Positions 6,834 to 13,519 of a stretch of 13,800 nt of DNA are shown here, piece after piece. Every line of letters begins with the position of its first letter. Within the stretch, counting starts at the first letter, position 1. Under the pieces are notes generated by a model, which did not search any database, had not been told where the DNA came from, and worked only from the letters and a program-made list of their open reading frames with translations. Source of the DNA: Anaerolineaceae bacterium UBA5365 (lineage in GTDB: Bacteria > Chloroflexota > Anaerolineae > Anaerolineales > Anaerolineaceae); the NCBI GenBank assembly GCA_002407905.1, contig DHPL01000026.1, forward strand, positions 15,326 through 29,125, written 5' to 3'. A program made the position numbers and the translations under genes.

Positions 6834-8372
6834 ATGATGCGCCAAGGCCCTGCCAGAACCCTTCTCACCTTCCTCATGATTGCCATGCTCATCGCCGGAT
6901 GCAAACCGGGCAACGAAGCCCCTGCTCTCACCGCGACCCAACCTCAAGCCTCAGCAGAAACTTTGCCCCCGCCCATGGTGCATCTGGCCACCCAATCGCC
7001 AACTTCCCCGGAGTCTCAGCCAACGCCCAACCCCTCTCCAGCGCCGGCGGCCGGCATACAGCCAGCGCCCGGTCCGCGCACGCATTACGAGCTGCAAGTC
7101 AGTATGGACTACTACTCGCGGTACGCGAACGTTGTCCAAAAAATAAGCTACACAAATACCACTGGCAGCGAGATGAGCCAAATTCCGCTGCATGTTCCTC
7201 CGCTTTATTTCCCCGGGGCGTTTAACCTCGGCAGCCTTTCCACCCAGCCCGCCAGCACTTACCGCCAGCAGGAACAAACCATCTGGCTGGACCTCGCCAG
7301 CCCCTTAAGCAGGGACGCGCTATTGGAGATCGACGTTGTTTTTCGCCTGGTGATGCCCAACCAGGCGGCCACTTTTGGCGCCACAGATCAGCAGACCAAT
7401 CTGGTGAACTGGTACCCCTACATTCCTGCGTACCTGGCTGAAAAAGGCTTCATCATGCACGCCCCGGTCTACGATAATACGAAGCAGGTCTACGTTGGCG
7501 AGTACATCGTTAACGACCTCGCTGACTTCGATGTGAGCCTCAGCCTGAGCAACCGCCCGGAACTCATCGAAGTCGCCGCCAGCGCCGAAGCGCAAGGCGA
7601 ACCCAAATCCGGGAAATATCGTTACCATTTGGAAGCCGCGCGGGGCTTTGCCTTCTCCATCAGCGACTCTTACTTCATCCACGAAGTTCAGGAAGGCGCC
7701 TACACGATCCGCTCCTATAGTTTCATCAATCACGAGAACGCCGGCACCGGCGAGGCCATCCTGCCCATTGCCGCCCAGGCAATGAGGCTGTTTGAAGATC
7801 TGCTCTACCCCTATCAGCGTGACCTGATCAGCATTGTGGTTGCGGATTACCTGCATAATATGGAAATGGATGGCATGGTAATGCTCTCTTATGGGGTGTT
7901 CGACTTTTTTGACCAGACCCCCAAGAACAACCTCACCATTCTCACCCCGCACGAACTTTCGCACCAATGGTTCTACAGCGTGGTTGGGAATGACCAGGCC
8001 CTGGAGCCCTGGCTGGACGAATCGATCGCTACTTATTCAGAACTGCTGTATTACGAACGCTACCACCCGGATCTCGTCAGCTGGTGGTGGGACCAGCGCG
8101 TGGATGTGCATAACCCATCCGGCTACGTGAACCCCAGCACCGAAAATTCCGGCGGCTACGATGCCTACCGCAACGGCGTTTACCTCCAAGGCGCGCGCTT
8201 TCTACAGGAACTCAGAGGCGCGATGGGTGATGCAGATTTCTTTGCCGCGTTGAAGGATTACGCCTCCGCCATGGCCTGGAAGATGGGCACCCGTGCCGAT
8301 TTTGAGGCTAGCTTTGCCCGCCACAGCAGCACTGACCTTGCGCCAATCTACGCCAAATACTTCATCCCCTAA
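6834..8372 (+). CDS. M1-family (gluzincin) metallopeptidase lipoprotein
   Basis: A 512-residue predicted surface lipoprotein. A basic start and hydrophobic segment (about residues 9-20) lead to the lipobox L-I-A-G-C with Cys23, followed by a Pro/Thr/Ser/Gln-rich linker (about 30-80). The rest fits an M1 peptidase: an N-terminal beta domain (about 83-285) and a thermolysin-like domain with H373-E-L-S-H377 and the third zinc ligand Glu396 in W-L-D-E-S, exactly H-E-x-x-H-x18-E. Tyr450 in G-V-Y-L-Q-G-A is placed like the catalytic Tyr. The exopeptidase motif G-A-M-E-N-W-G is replaced by H-N-M-E-M-D-G, keeping the Glu (344). It probably trims peptides outside the membrane. Two ATGs lie in tandem (6834, 6837) without a strong Shine-Dalgarno. 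The downstream LysM-M23 gene begins 48 bases later behind a possible promoter. Confidence 0.9.
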   Translation: MMRQGPARTLLTFLMIAMLIAGCKPGNEAPALTATQPQASAETLPPPMVHLATQSPTSPESQPTPNPSPAPAAGIQPAPGPRTHYELQVSMDYYSRYANVVQKISYTNTTGSEMSQIPLHVPPLYFPGAFNLGSLSTQPASTYRQQEQTIWLDLASPLSRDALLEIDVVFRLVMPNQAATFGATDQQTNLVNWYPYIPAYLAEKGFIMHAPVYDNTKQVYVGEYIVNDLADFDVSLSLSNRPELIEVAASAEAQGEPKSGKYRYHLEAARGFAFSISDSYFIHEVQEGAYTIRSYSFINHENAGTGEAILPIAAQAMRLFEDLLYPYQRDLISIVVADYLHNMEMDGMVMLSYGVFDFFDQTPKNNLTILTPHELSHQWFYSVVGNDQALEPWLDESIATYSELLYYERYHPDLVSWWWDQRVDVHNPSGYVNPSTENSGGYDAYRNGVYLQGARFLQELRGAMGDADFFAALKDYASAMAWKMGTRADFEASFARHSSTDLAPIYAKYFIP

Positions 8373-8373
8373 C

Positions 8374-8400
8374 TTGACAGCCTGAAGCAAACACCATTAT
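8374..8400 (+). promoter_or_regulatory. Candidate promoter with perfect TTGACA -35
   Basis: A consensus TTGACA (8374-8379) begins right after the M1 stop codon. The best -10 is CATTAT (8395-8400), 4 of 6 matches, with a short 15-bp spacer. A 17-bp spacer gives only a poor TTATCA. It is 20 bases before the ATG of the LysM-M23 gene. Confidence 0.45.
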
Positions 8401-8420
8401 CATGCCTCCTTGGAGCAAAT

Positions 8421-10112
8421 ATGAGCCAGGAACCTTTAGATGATTTAAATGATGCCGGCCCTGAAAATCAGGAGCCGTCTGCCAGCCCAGACGCCGCAAA
8501 AGCCGCGGAACCAGTTTCCGCGGAAGCCCTGCCTACCGCCCAGGAAGCGCCTGTTGTGAACGAAGGCATTGAAACGTACATCCCGCCCCAAAAACCGATC
8601 TACACCGAGCCGGGTTTCCTTTTGGCCATGCTGCTCATCCTGGCAGCGCTGGCGCTGATCGTTTTTTGGGCAGTAAGCGGCAAACCGGCCGCTCCAGCGC
8701 CAACCCCTACGGCAGAGCTCACGCTGGGCAGCCCGGCGATTCAGTACGCCACGCCGATGCAGCCCTTTGAGCCCACCGAAACACCCCTGCCGACCGAGAC
8801 GCCCATTCCCACGCCTGAAACCCGCGCGGATGTGATCCGCTACACCATTCAGGATGGCGACACGATCTATAGCATCGCTGAGAAGTTCAACCTGGACCCC
8901 AACACGATCCTATGGTCCAACCGGTATCAATTAGGTGAAGACTTAACCTACTACACCACTGGTACTGAACTCTACATTCTGCCGGTGGATGGTGTTTACC
9001 ACATGTGGCAGGCTGGCGAAGGCTTGAACGGTGTGGCCTCGGCATACAACGTTAGCCCGGACGACATTATCGATTACCCGCTCAATAAGCTGGACCGCGC
9101 CAGATTGGGCGATCTGGGCAACCCAAATATCCCGGTAGGCACCATGCTGATCGTCCCGGACGGTACCCGTTCCGAGGGACTCGAAGGCGAGTACATCCAG
9201 ACGCGCGCGGCAAGAAAGATGCTCGATTCGCTGCCGGTAGGCATGCCGGAACAATATCCCAGCCCCCGGTCTGAGATCATTGCCTATCAGGTCAAGGAAG
9301 CCGATTCCATTTTCTCGATCGCTGAAGCCTTTGGGATTAAACCCGAGACCATCCTCTGGGCCAACCGCTACCTCATCGGTGATACACCCGATGGCATCTA
9401 TCCCGGCCAAAAACTGATCATCCTGCCCGTGGATGGCGTTTACCACGCCTGGGCACGCGGCGAAGGTCTGAACGGTGTTTCCCGTTTTTACAACGTAGAG
9501 CCCGCCTCGATTCTGGAATACCCGCTGAATCATCTTTCGCTGGCCCTGGTGGGCGACCTGGCCAACCCGAACATTAAGCCTGGCACGATGCTGGTTGTGC
9601 CTGGCGGTACGCGCCCGGCAGCCATCTGGGCAATGACGGTTTCTCCCGGCAACGACGGTGTTGGGGAGCACCCCAATGTGTCTTACCTGGGCACGCATGC
9701 CTGTAACAGTACAGCCTGGGCCGTAGGCACCGGCAATTGGGCCTACCCTACTACCGAGCATTGGCTCAGCGGCTACGATTACACCCCGCCCACCCACAGC
9801 GGTGTAGACTGGGCCGGACGCATGGGCTACTCTATTTTTGCCGCCGACTCCGGAGTGGTGATCTACTCCGGCTGGTCCAACCGCGGTTATGGCAACACCA
9901 TCGTGATCGACCACGGTAATGGCTACCTCACCCTCTACTCCCACATGATGGATAACAGCATGGTGCCTTGCGGCATTGCCGTCACGGCAGGTCAGCTGAT
10001 CGCCTCGATGGGTTCCACCGGCCAGAGCACCGGCCCGCATCTGCACTTCGAAGTGATGTATAACGGCGGCCATCTCGATCCGCACAAGCTTTACGTGATT
10101 GAAACGCGGTAG
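8421..10112 (+). CDS. Membrane-anchored protein with four LysM repeats and M23 peptidase domain
   Basis: A 563-residue predicted peptidoglycan-binding endopeptidase. Residues 1-65 are acidic and Pro/Ala-rich, probably cytoplasmic. One transmembrane helix (about 66-86) is followed by a P-T-P-T / T-E-T-P linker (about 90-134). Four LysM-type repeats lie at about 139-187, 192-246, 287-336 and 341-395; the second pair duplicates the first with a 148-residue offset. The M23 domain at about 450-563 has H459-S-G-V-D463, L-Y-S-H508-M and G-P-H540-L-H542-F, the full zinc and catalytic set in the short-spaced HxxxD arrangement typical of M23B (LytM/NlpD-type). Cys428 and Cys517 could form a disulfide. 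ATG at 8421 has GGAG at 8412-8415. It converges on the tandem M23A-type genes, so related enzymes of different subtypes meet here. Confidence 0.94.
   Translation: MSQEPLDDLNDAGPENQEPSASPDAAKAAEPVSAEALPTAQEAPVVNEGIETYIPPQKPIYTEPGFLLAMLLILAALALIVFWAVSGKPAAPAPTPTAELTLGSPAIQYATPMQPFEPTETPLPTETPIPTPETRADVIRYTIQDGDTIYSIAEKFNLDPNTILWSNRYQLGEDLTYYTTGTELYILPVDGVYHMWQAGEGLNGVASAYNVSPDDIIDYPLNKLDRARLGDLGNPNIPVGTMLIVPDGTRSEGLEGEYIQTRAARKMLDSLPVGMPEQYPSPRSEIIAYQVKEADSIFSIAEAFGIKPETILWANRYLIGDTPDGIYPGQKLIILPVDGVYHAWARGEGLNGVSRFYNVEPASILEYPLNHLSLALVGDLANPNIKPGTMLVVPGGTRPAAIWAMTVSPGNDGVGEHPNVSYLGTHACNSTAWAVGTGNWAYPTTEHWLSGYDYTPPTHSGVDWAGRMGYSIFAADSGVVIYSGWSNRGYGNTIVIDHGNGYLTLYSHMMDNSMVPCGIAVTAGQLIASMGSTGQSTGPHLHFEVMYNGGHLDPHKLYVIETR
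8832..9170 (+). repeat. LysM-pair module, copy 1 (coding repeat)
   Basis: Codons 138-250 of the LysM-M23 gene encode a two-LysM module marked by D-G-D-T-I-Y-S-I-A, T-I-L-W-S-N-R-Y, L-P-V-D-G-V-Y-H, G-E-G-L-N-G-V and P-x-G-T-M-L-I-V-P. The same order returns 444 bases (148 codons) later, so this is an in-frame internal duplication. Confidence 0.85.
9276..9614 (+). repeat. LysM-pair module, copy 2 (coding repeat)
   Basis: Codons 286-398 repeat copy 1: A-D-S-I-F-S-I-A, T-I-L-W-A-N-R-Y, L-P-V-D-G-V-Y-H, G-E-G-L-N-G-V and K-P-G-T-M-L-V-V-P. DNA similarity is still easily seen in the L-P-V-D-G-V-Y-H block (8979 onward against 9423 onward). A 35-codon linker separates the copies. Confidence 0.85.
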
Positions 10113-10142
10113 TACACCCGCAAGCCACGCAACAGAAAAGAA

Positions 10143-10172
10143 AGGGCTTAGCCGCCCTCTCGTGTTATTTTT
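10143..10172. terminator. Probable bidirectional terminator
   Basis: AGGGC (10143-10147) pairs with GCCCT (10154-10158), a 5-bp stem with a 6-base loop that can extend past one mismatch. A T-rich stretch (TGTTATTTTTA) follows on the + strand, and on the - strand the stem is followed by TTCTTTTCTGTT. It lies between two convergent genes whose stops are at 10112 and 10193. Confidence 0.55.
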
Positions 10173-10192
10173 ATCATCAGAACTTGAAAAAT

Positions 10193-11665
10193 CTACTCAG
10201 CCGCGACCATCGACCCAGAGTCAGACTTTACGCTGGCGGTGCGCAACTCGTCGCCCCGCACCAGGGTGCCCAGGTAAGCCCGGCTGCCTTCCACCGGCGT
10301 CCAGCCAGCCAGATCGAAGGGCAGATAGCCCGCGGCGGGCATCCATTGCCCGTTGAACTTGCGCGCGATGTGAATGTGCGTGCCTGTCGCCATCCCGCCC
10401 TCGCAGGATGGGTGCCCCAAGGGGTCGCCCTGCTTCACGCGCGTGCCTACTTTGATTCGGTCCGCCGTGGCAACGTGCAGGTAGAGGATGTTCCATCCCG
10501 TCCGCTCGTTTCCATCGCCATCCAGGTCCAGGATCACAATGCCATCGTCCACACGGGCCACGATCCCATCCGCGACGGCGGTGGTGTATTGCTCGGTGGG
10601 CACACAGCCAGCCTCATTCATCGGCGGAGCAAAATCAATTGCCGCCCAGGGCTTCAGCCGTCCCCAGCCGGTATGGGGGCCGCCGGTATAAGCCCAGGTG
10701 GTACCCCTTTGGAAGGGCAAGATGAACGCCGGCTGGTGCAAACTTCCCGGTATCACCGTTGTGTCCCGCTCCCAGGGGTCTCCGAAGAGCTGCCGAAAAG
10801 TGGCCGCAAAACCATCGGGGCCAACAGCTCGCAGATAGGCATCGCCTTCCAAAAAACGGGCAAAATAGGTCTGTAAAGCCACGCTCGCAGCGTTCTGCCA
10901 GGGGTCGATGTTCTCCAGCTCCCCATTCAGATGCTCAATGCTGCTCAGTTCGCCGTTGGCATACCGGTAGAAGCCGTCGTTCAGCAGATCACCCACATAA
11001 TAAAGCTGCAGGTACACGCCCCGATACTGGTTCACCCAGCCCAGGAAAGCGTTTTCCGCGCCGGGCTGGCGTACCGGGTTTGTGATCGCGCCGGTTTGAT
11101 ATTCGATCAAAGCCAGGAAAAGTTTGGGGCTCAGGCTGTAGTTCTGGGCAAGCCACATGATCAGGTCGCTGGCCGTTCGGTGCTTATCCTGGATGTAGGT
11201 CTCGTATGTTTTGAACCATCCCGTGCTGGATTGGAGGAAGGCAGGCAAGTCGAAGTCGTTCAGGTCGGGCCCGTACACAAAAGCGGCGTCCGGGATGATC
11301 TGGTATTGCGGCCCCCACAGCGGTTCGTAATAGATGGGCATCTTCATTGGGAATCCGGGAGGCATGGTGGTGGCGTCTTCCGGTATCTGGGGGTTAGCCA
11401 GCCTGATCTCAGCCACCGAAGAACCAAACCGGGACGAAAGCAGCTCCAGCGTATCGCCGGATTGGGCAATGTAATCCACCTGGGTTCCCGGGGCGTAGAC
11501 CGGCCTGGGGGTAAAGGGTGTGGAGGTAGGCAGAACCTGCGTTGGGGCAGCCGTGGCTGCCGTTTCAGGCACGATGTAACTTGGGCTCTTGTGTGTACAA
11601 CCGTTCAGCAGCAGCAAAAGGCCCAGAAAACCAAGGGCTGCCCGGTAAAAGACATTCTTACTCAT
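10193..11665 (-). CDS. Lipoprotein with LysM, helical lysozyme-like region and LasA-type M23 domain
   Basis: A 490-residue predicted lipoprotein: a hydrophobic signal (about residues 8-20) and lipobox ending L-N-G-C23, a Pro/Thr linker (about 30-58), one LysM (about 62-110), a helical middle (about 140-300) and a C-terminal M23 domain (about 310-480). The M23 motifs match LasA/beta-lytic (M23A) peptidases: G-G-P-H331-x12-D344 (zinc), Y-L-H397, and T-H430-I-H432 following S-C421-E-G-G. Cys354 and Cys421 may pair. An inserted D-L-D-G-D-G loop (380-385) precedes the Y-L-H strand. The likely role is cutting peptidoglycan or surface peptides. The middle region has L-A-L-I-E-Y-Q190-T where the upstream paralogue has L-L-E-Y-E-S, so a lysozyme-type Glu may be lost. 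The ATG at 11665 has AAGGGA (11671-11676) 5 bases upstream. It lies 48 bases after the paralogue, probably the same operon. Confidence 0.9.
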   Translation of the reverse strand: MSKNVFYRAALGFLGLLLLLNGCTHKSPSYIVPETAATAAPTQVLPTSTPFTPRPVYAPGTQVDYIAQSGDTLELLSSRFGSSVAEIRLANPQIPEDATTMPPGFPMKMPIYYEPLWGPQYQIIPDAAFVYGPDLNDFDLPAFLQSSTGWFKTYETYIQDKHRTASDLIMWLAQNYSLSPKLFLALIEYQTGAITNPVRQPGAENAFLGWVNQYRGVYLQLYYVGDLLNDGFYRYANGELSSIEHLNGELENIDPWQNAASVALQTYFARFLEGDAYLRAVGPDGFAATFRQLFGDPWERDTTVIPGSLHQPAFILPFQRGTTWAYTGGPHTGWGRLKPWAAIDFAPPMNEAGCVPTEQYTTAVADGIVARVDDGIVILDLDGDGNERTGWNILYLHVATADRIKVGTRVKQGDPLGHPSCEGGMATGTHIHIARKFNGQWMPAAGYLPFDLAGWTPVEGSRAYLGTLVRGDELRTASVKSDSGSMVAAE

Positions 11666-11671
11666 AAATTT

Positions 11672-11683
11672 CCCTTATCAGGG
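11672..11683 (-). promoter_or_regulatory. Small hairpin overlapping the ribosome-binding site
   Basis: In the - strand mRNA, CCCT-GATA-AGGG can fold into a 4-bp stem whose 3' arm contains most of the AAGGGA Shine-Dalgarno of the lipoprotein gene. The stem is short, so any effect on translation would be modest. Confidence 0.3.
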
Positions 11684-11713
11684 TAAATGTCTTTATACCA
11701 CAGGCGCCAGAAC

Positions 11714-13519
11714 TCATTTTTCGCGGGAAATATGCGCTTCCTGCGCTCCAAAGAGATTCGCCGTGATCACCTGATCGCCGCGCACCAGCCAGCCCTTGTA
11801 GTCAAAGCGGCCGGCCCGGGCTTCCCAGCCTTGCAGGTCAAAGGCCAGGGGGCCTTCCGCCGGCACCCATTCGCCGTTGTATTTGCGGGCCATATGCAGA
11901 TGCGTCCCCGTGGACGATCCGCCCTCACAGCTGGGGTGTCCGATCCGCTGCCCCTGTTCCAGCCAGGTTCCCACCGGTACCCGGTCCGTGGTGGCGATGT
12001 GCAGGTAGATCAAATTCCAGCCCGTCTCTTCCAGCCCGTCCCCATCCAGGTCTACGACCACCGCGCCATTTTCCGAACGGACTACCAGTCCGGCGGCGCT
12101 GGCAACAACCCAGGCGTTATTCGCCAGGCAGCCGGTGGCCGCGCTGGGCGGGGCAAAGTCGATGGCAGCCAAAACCTGTGCTGCTCCCCATGCGGCATGC
12201 GGCCCGCCGGTATAGCTCCAGGTCACGCCGGGTTCAAAGGGCAGAATCAACTCCGGTTGTAAAACCGCAGGGGTGAACAAGGGTTCAAATTCCTGGGCGA
12301 TCAGCCAGGCATTCCCAAACATCGCATTGTAGGTTTCAACAAAAGCATGTTCACCATACAACCGCAAGTACCAGTCGTCGAAATTAAACTTCTGGGCAAA
12401 GTAGTACATCATCCCGACGCTGCCGCAATTCAGCTCAGCGGCCAGGCGCAAACTGCGTCCGTCCGGGAAGGTCAGCGCTACAACAGTACCTTCCCGCCAG
12501 CCATAGTAACCGCTTTCGATGACGCCCGCAGCCATGACCAACTGTTTATACAGACCCACCTTGCCTTCCTGGATGAAGCCCAGAGGATAGCTGCGCGCTT
12601 CCTCGCTGGCTGGCTGGCCAAAGACCCAATTGCTTTCATATTCCAAAAGCGCCAGGAGCAAGCGGGGATGGATGGCAAATTCTTTGGCCACGATCGCAAC
12701 GATCTCTGCCCCGGTCTTCATCCCATTGGCGTATAAAGGCTCCTGGTAGCTCGCCAGATAACCGCCGGCGCTGGCTACGTAGGCCTCCAGGTCAAAGCCA
12801 ACCGCGGATGGCGAGTTGGCGACCTCTGAATCGGGGAAGATCTTGGTGCCTGGGCTGGTCTCACCCAATTTATTTGGGATCAGCAAGAGCTGCCCAGCCG
12901 GAATGAAGCCTTTGGCCGGTATCTCACCGGTACTGCGAATCTCGCTGGCATCCACCCCATACCGTACAGCCAGCACGCCAAGGCTGTCTCCGCTCTGGGC
13001 GTAGTAAGAGATCGGTGCGTCTACAACGTAGGCGATTGGCCTGGCTTCCAATGGCAGTTCAGCTATATTCGGAAGGGCATCAGTTTCTCCGGCAGCAGGA
13101 GCATTATTTGCGGCAGGGTTGGGCTCCTGGCCTTGCATTCCCAAAACGGCGCGGGCATCCAAAACCGGGCCGTCAAGCGCTTCAGGCTTCTGCGCGGGTT
13201 CAGGCAGGGCCTGTGCTGCAGCCTCTGAGGATTCCGCCGGTTCAGCGGCTGCCTCAGGCTCGGCTTGGTTGTTCGGTTCGGCATCTTGCGCTGCGGATGC
13301 AGCGGCTAAAACGGGCGGAGGTGTTTCCGCGCGGGCTTCCTGGTTGGCTTGCACACGCCCAAGGAAATAGATCCCGCTAACCATGGCCAAGACTGCCATC
13401 AGCAAATTGCGCATAAAGCGCTGCCGGCGTTCCTGGTGCTGCCGGAGTAGTTTATCTTGTCTGGATTCCGATCTGGTTAATCTCGGAACGACCATTATAG
13501 GCTTCGACTGAATTGCCAT
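11714..13519 (-). CDS. Membrane-anchored LysM / lysozyme-like / LasA-type M23 protein
   Basis: A 601-residue paralogue of the preceding gene. A basic N-terminus with many Arg/Lys/Gln leads to one transmembrane helix (about 37-54), then a long Ala/Glu/Pro/Gln-rich linker (about 58-150) that could span the wall, one LysM (about 170-215), a helical region (about 240-410) and an M23A-type domain (about 425-590). Zinc and catalytic residues are complete: G-G-P-H441-x12-D454, Y-L-H507, T-H540-L-H542. Cys464 and Cys531 may form a disulfide, and a D-L-D-G-D-G loop is at 490-495. The middle region has H-P-R-L-L-L-A-L-L-E-Y-E295-S and a later T-Y-N-A-M-F-G, reminiscent of soluble lytic transglycosylases, suggesting cleavage of glycan and peptide by one protein. 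The ATG at 13519 overlaps the upstream gene by 68 bases and has only a weak GGTG Shine-Dalgarno; ATGs at 13495 or 13414 are alternatives, the last removing the overlap. Confidence 0.88.
   Translation of the reverse strand: MAIQSKPIMVVPRLTRSESRQDKLLRQHQERRQRFMRNLLMAVLAMVSGIYFLGRVQANQEARAETPPPVLAAASAAQDAEPNNQAEPEAAAEPAESSEAAAQALPEPAQKPEALDGPVLDARAVLGMQGQEPNPAANNAPAAGETDALPNIAELPLEARPIAYVVDAPISYYAQSGDSLGVLAVRYGVDASEIRSTGEIPAKGFIPAGQLLLIPNKLGETSPGTKIFPDSEVANSPSAVGFDLEAYVASAGGYLASYQEPLYANGMKTGAEIVAIVAKEFAIHPRLLLALLEYESNWVFGQPASEEARSYPLGFIQEGKVGLYKQLVMAAGVIESGYYGWREGTVVALTFPDGRSLRLAAELNCGSVGMMYYFAQKFNFDDWYLRLYGEHAFVETYNAMFGNAWLIAQEFEPLFTPAVLQPELILPFEPGVTWSYTGGPHAAWGAAQVLAAIDFAPPSAATGCLANNAWVVASAAGLVVRSENGAVVVDLDGDGLEETGWNLIYLHIATTDRVPVGTWLEQGQRIGHPSCEGGSSTGTHLHMARKYNGEWVPAEGPLAFDLQGWEARAGRFDYKGWLVRGDQVITANLFGAQEAHISREK

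Noticed and set aside
8943..10085. A 380-codon open frame on the - strand opposite the LysM-M23 gene
   Set aside because: The + strand has clear LysM and M23 motifs throughout. The reverse frame even mirrors the duplication, as expected of a shadow.
10184..11686. Two long + strand frames opposite the M23 lipoprotein gene
   Set aside because: They are antisense to clear lipobox, LysM and M23A motifs and lack plausible protein features.
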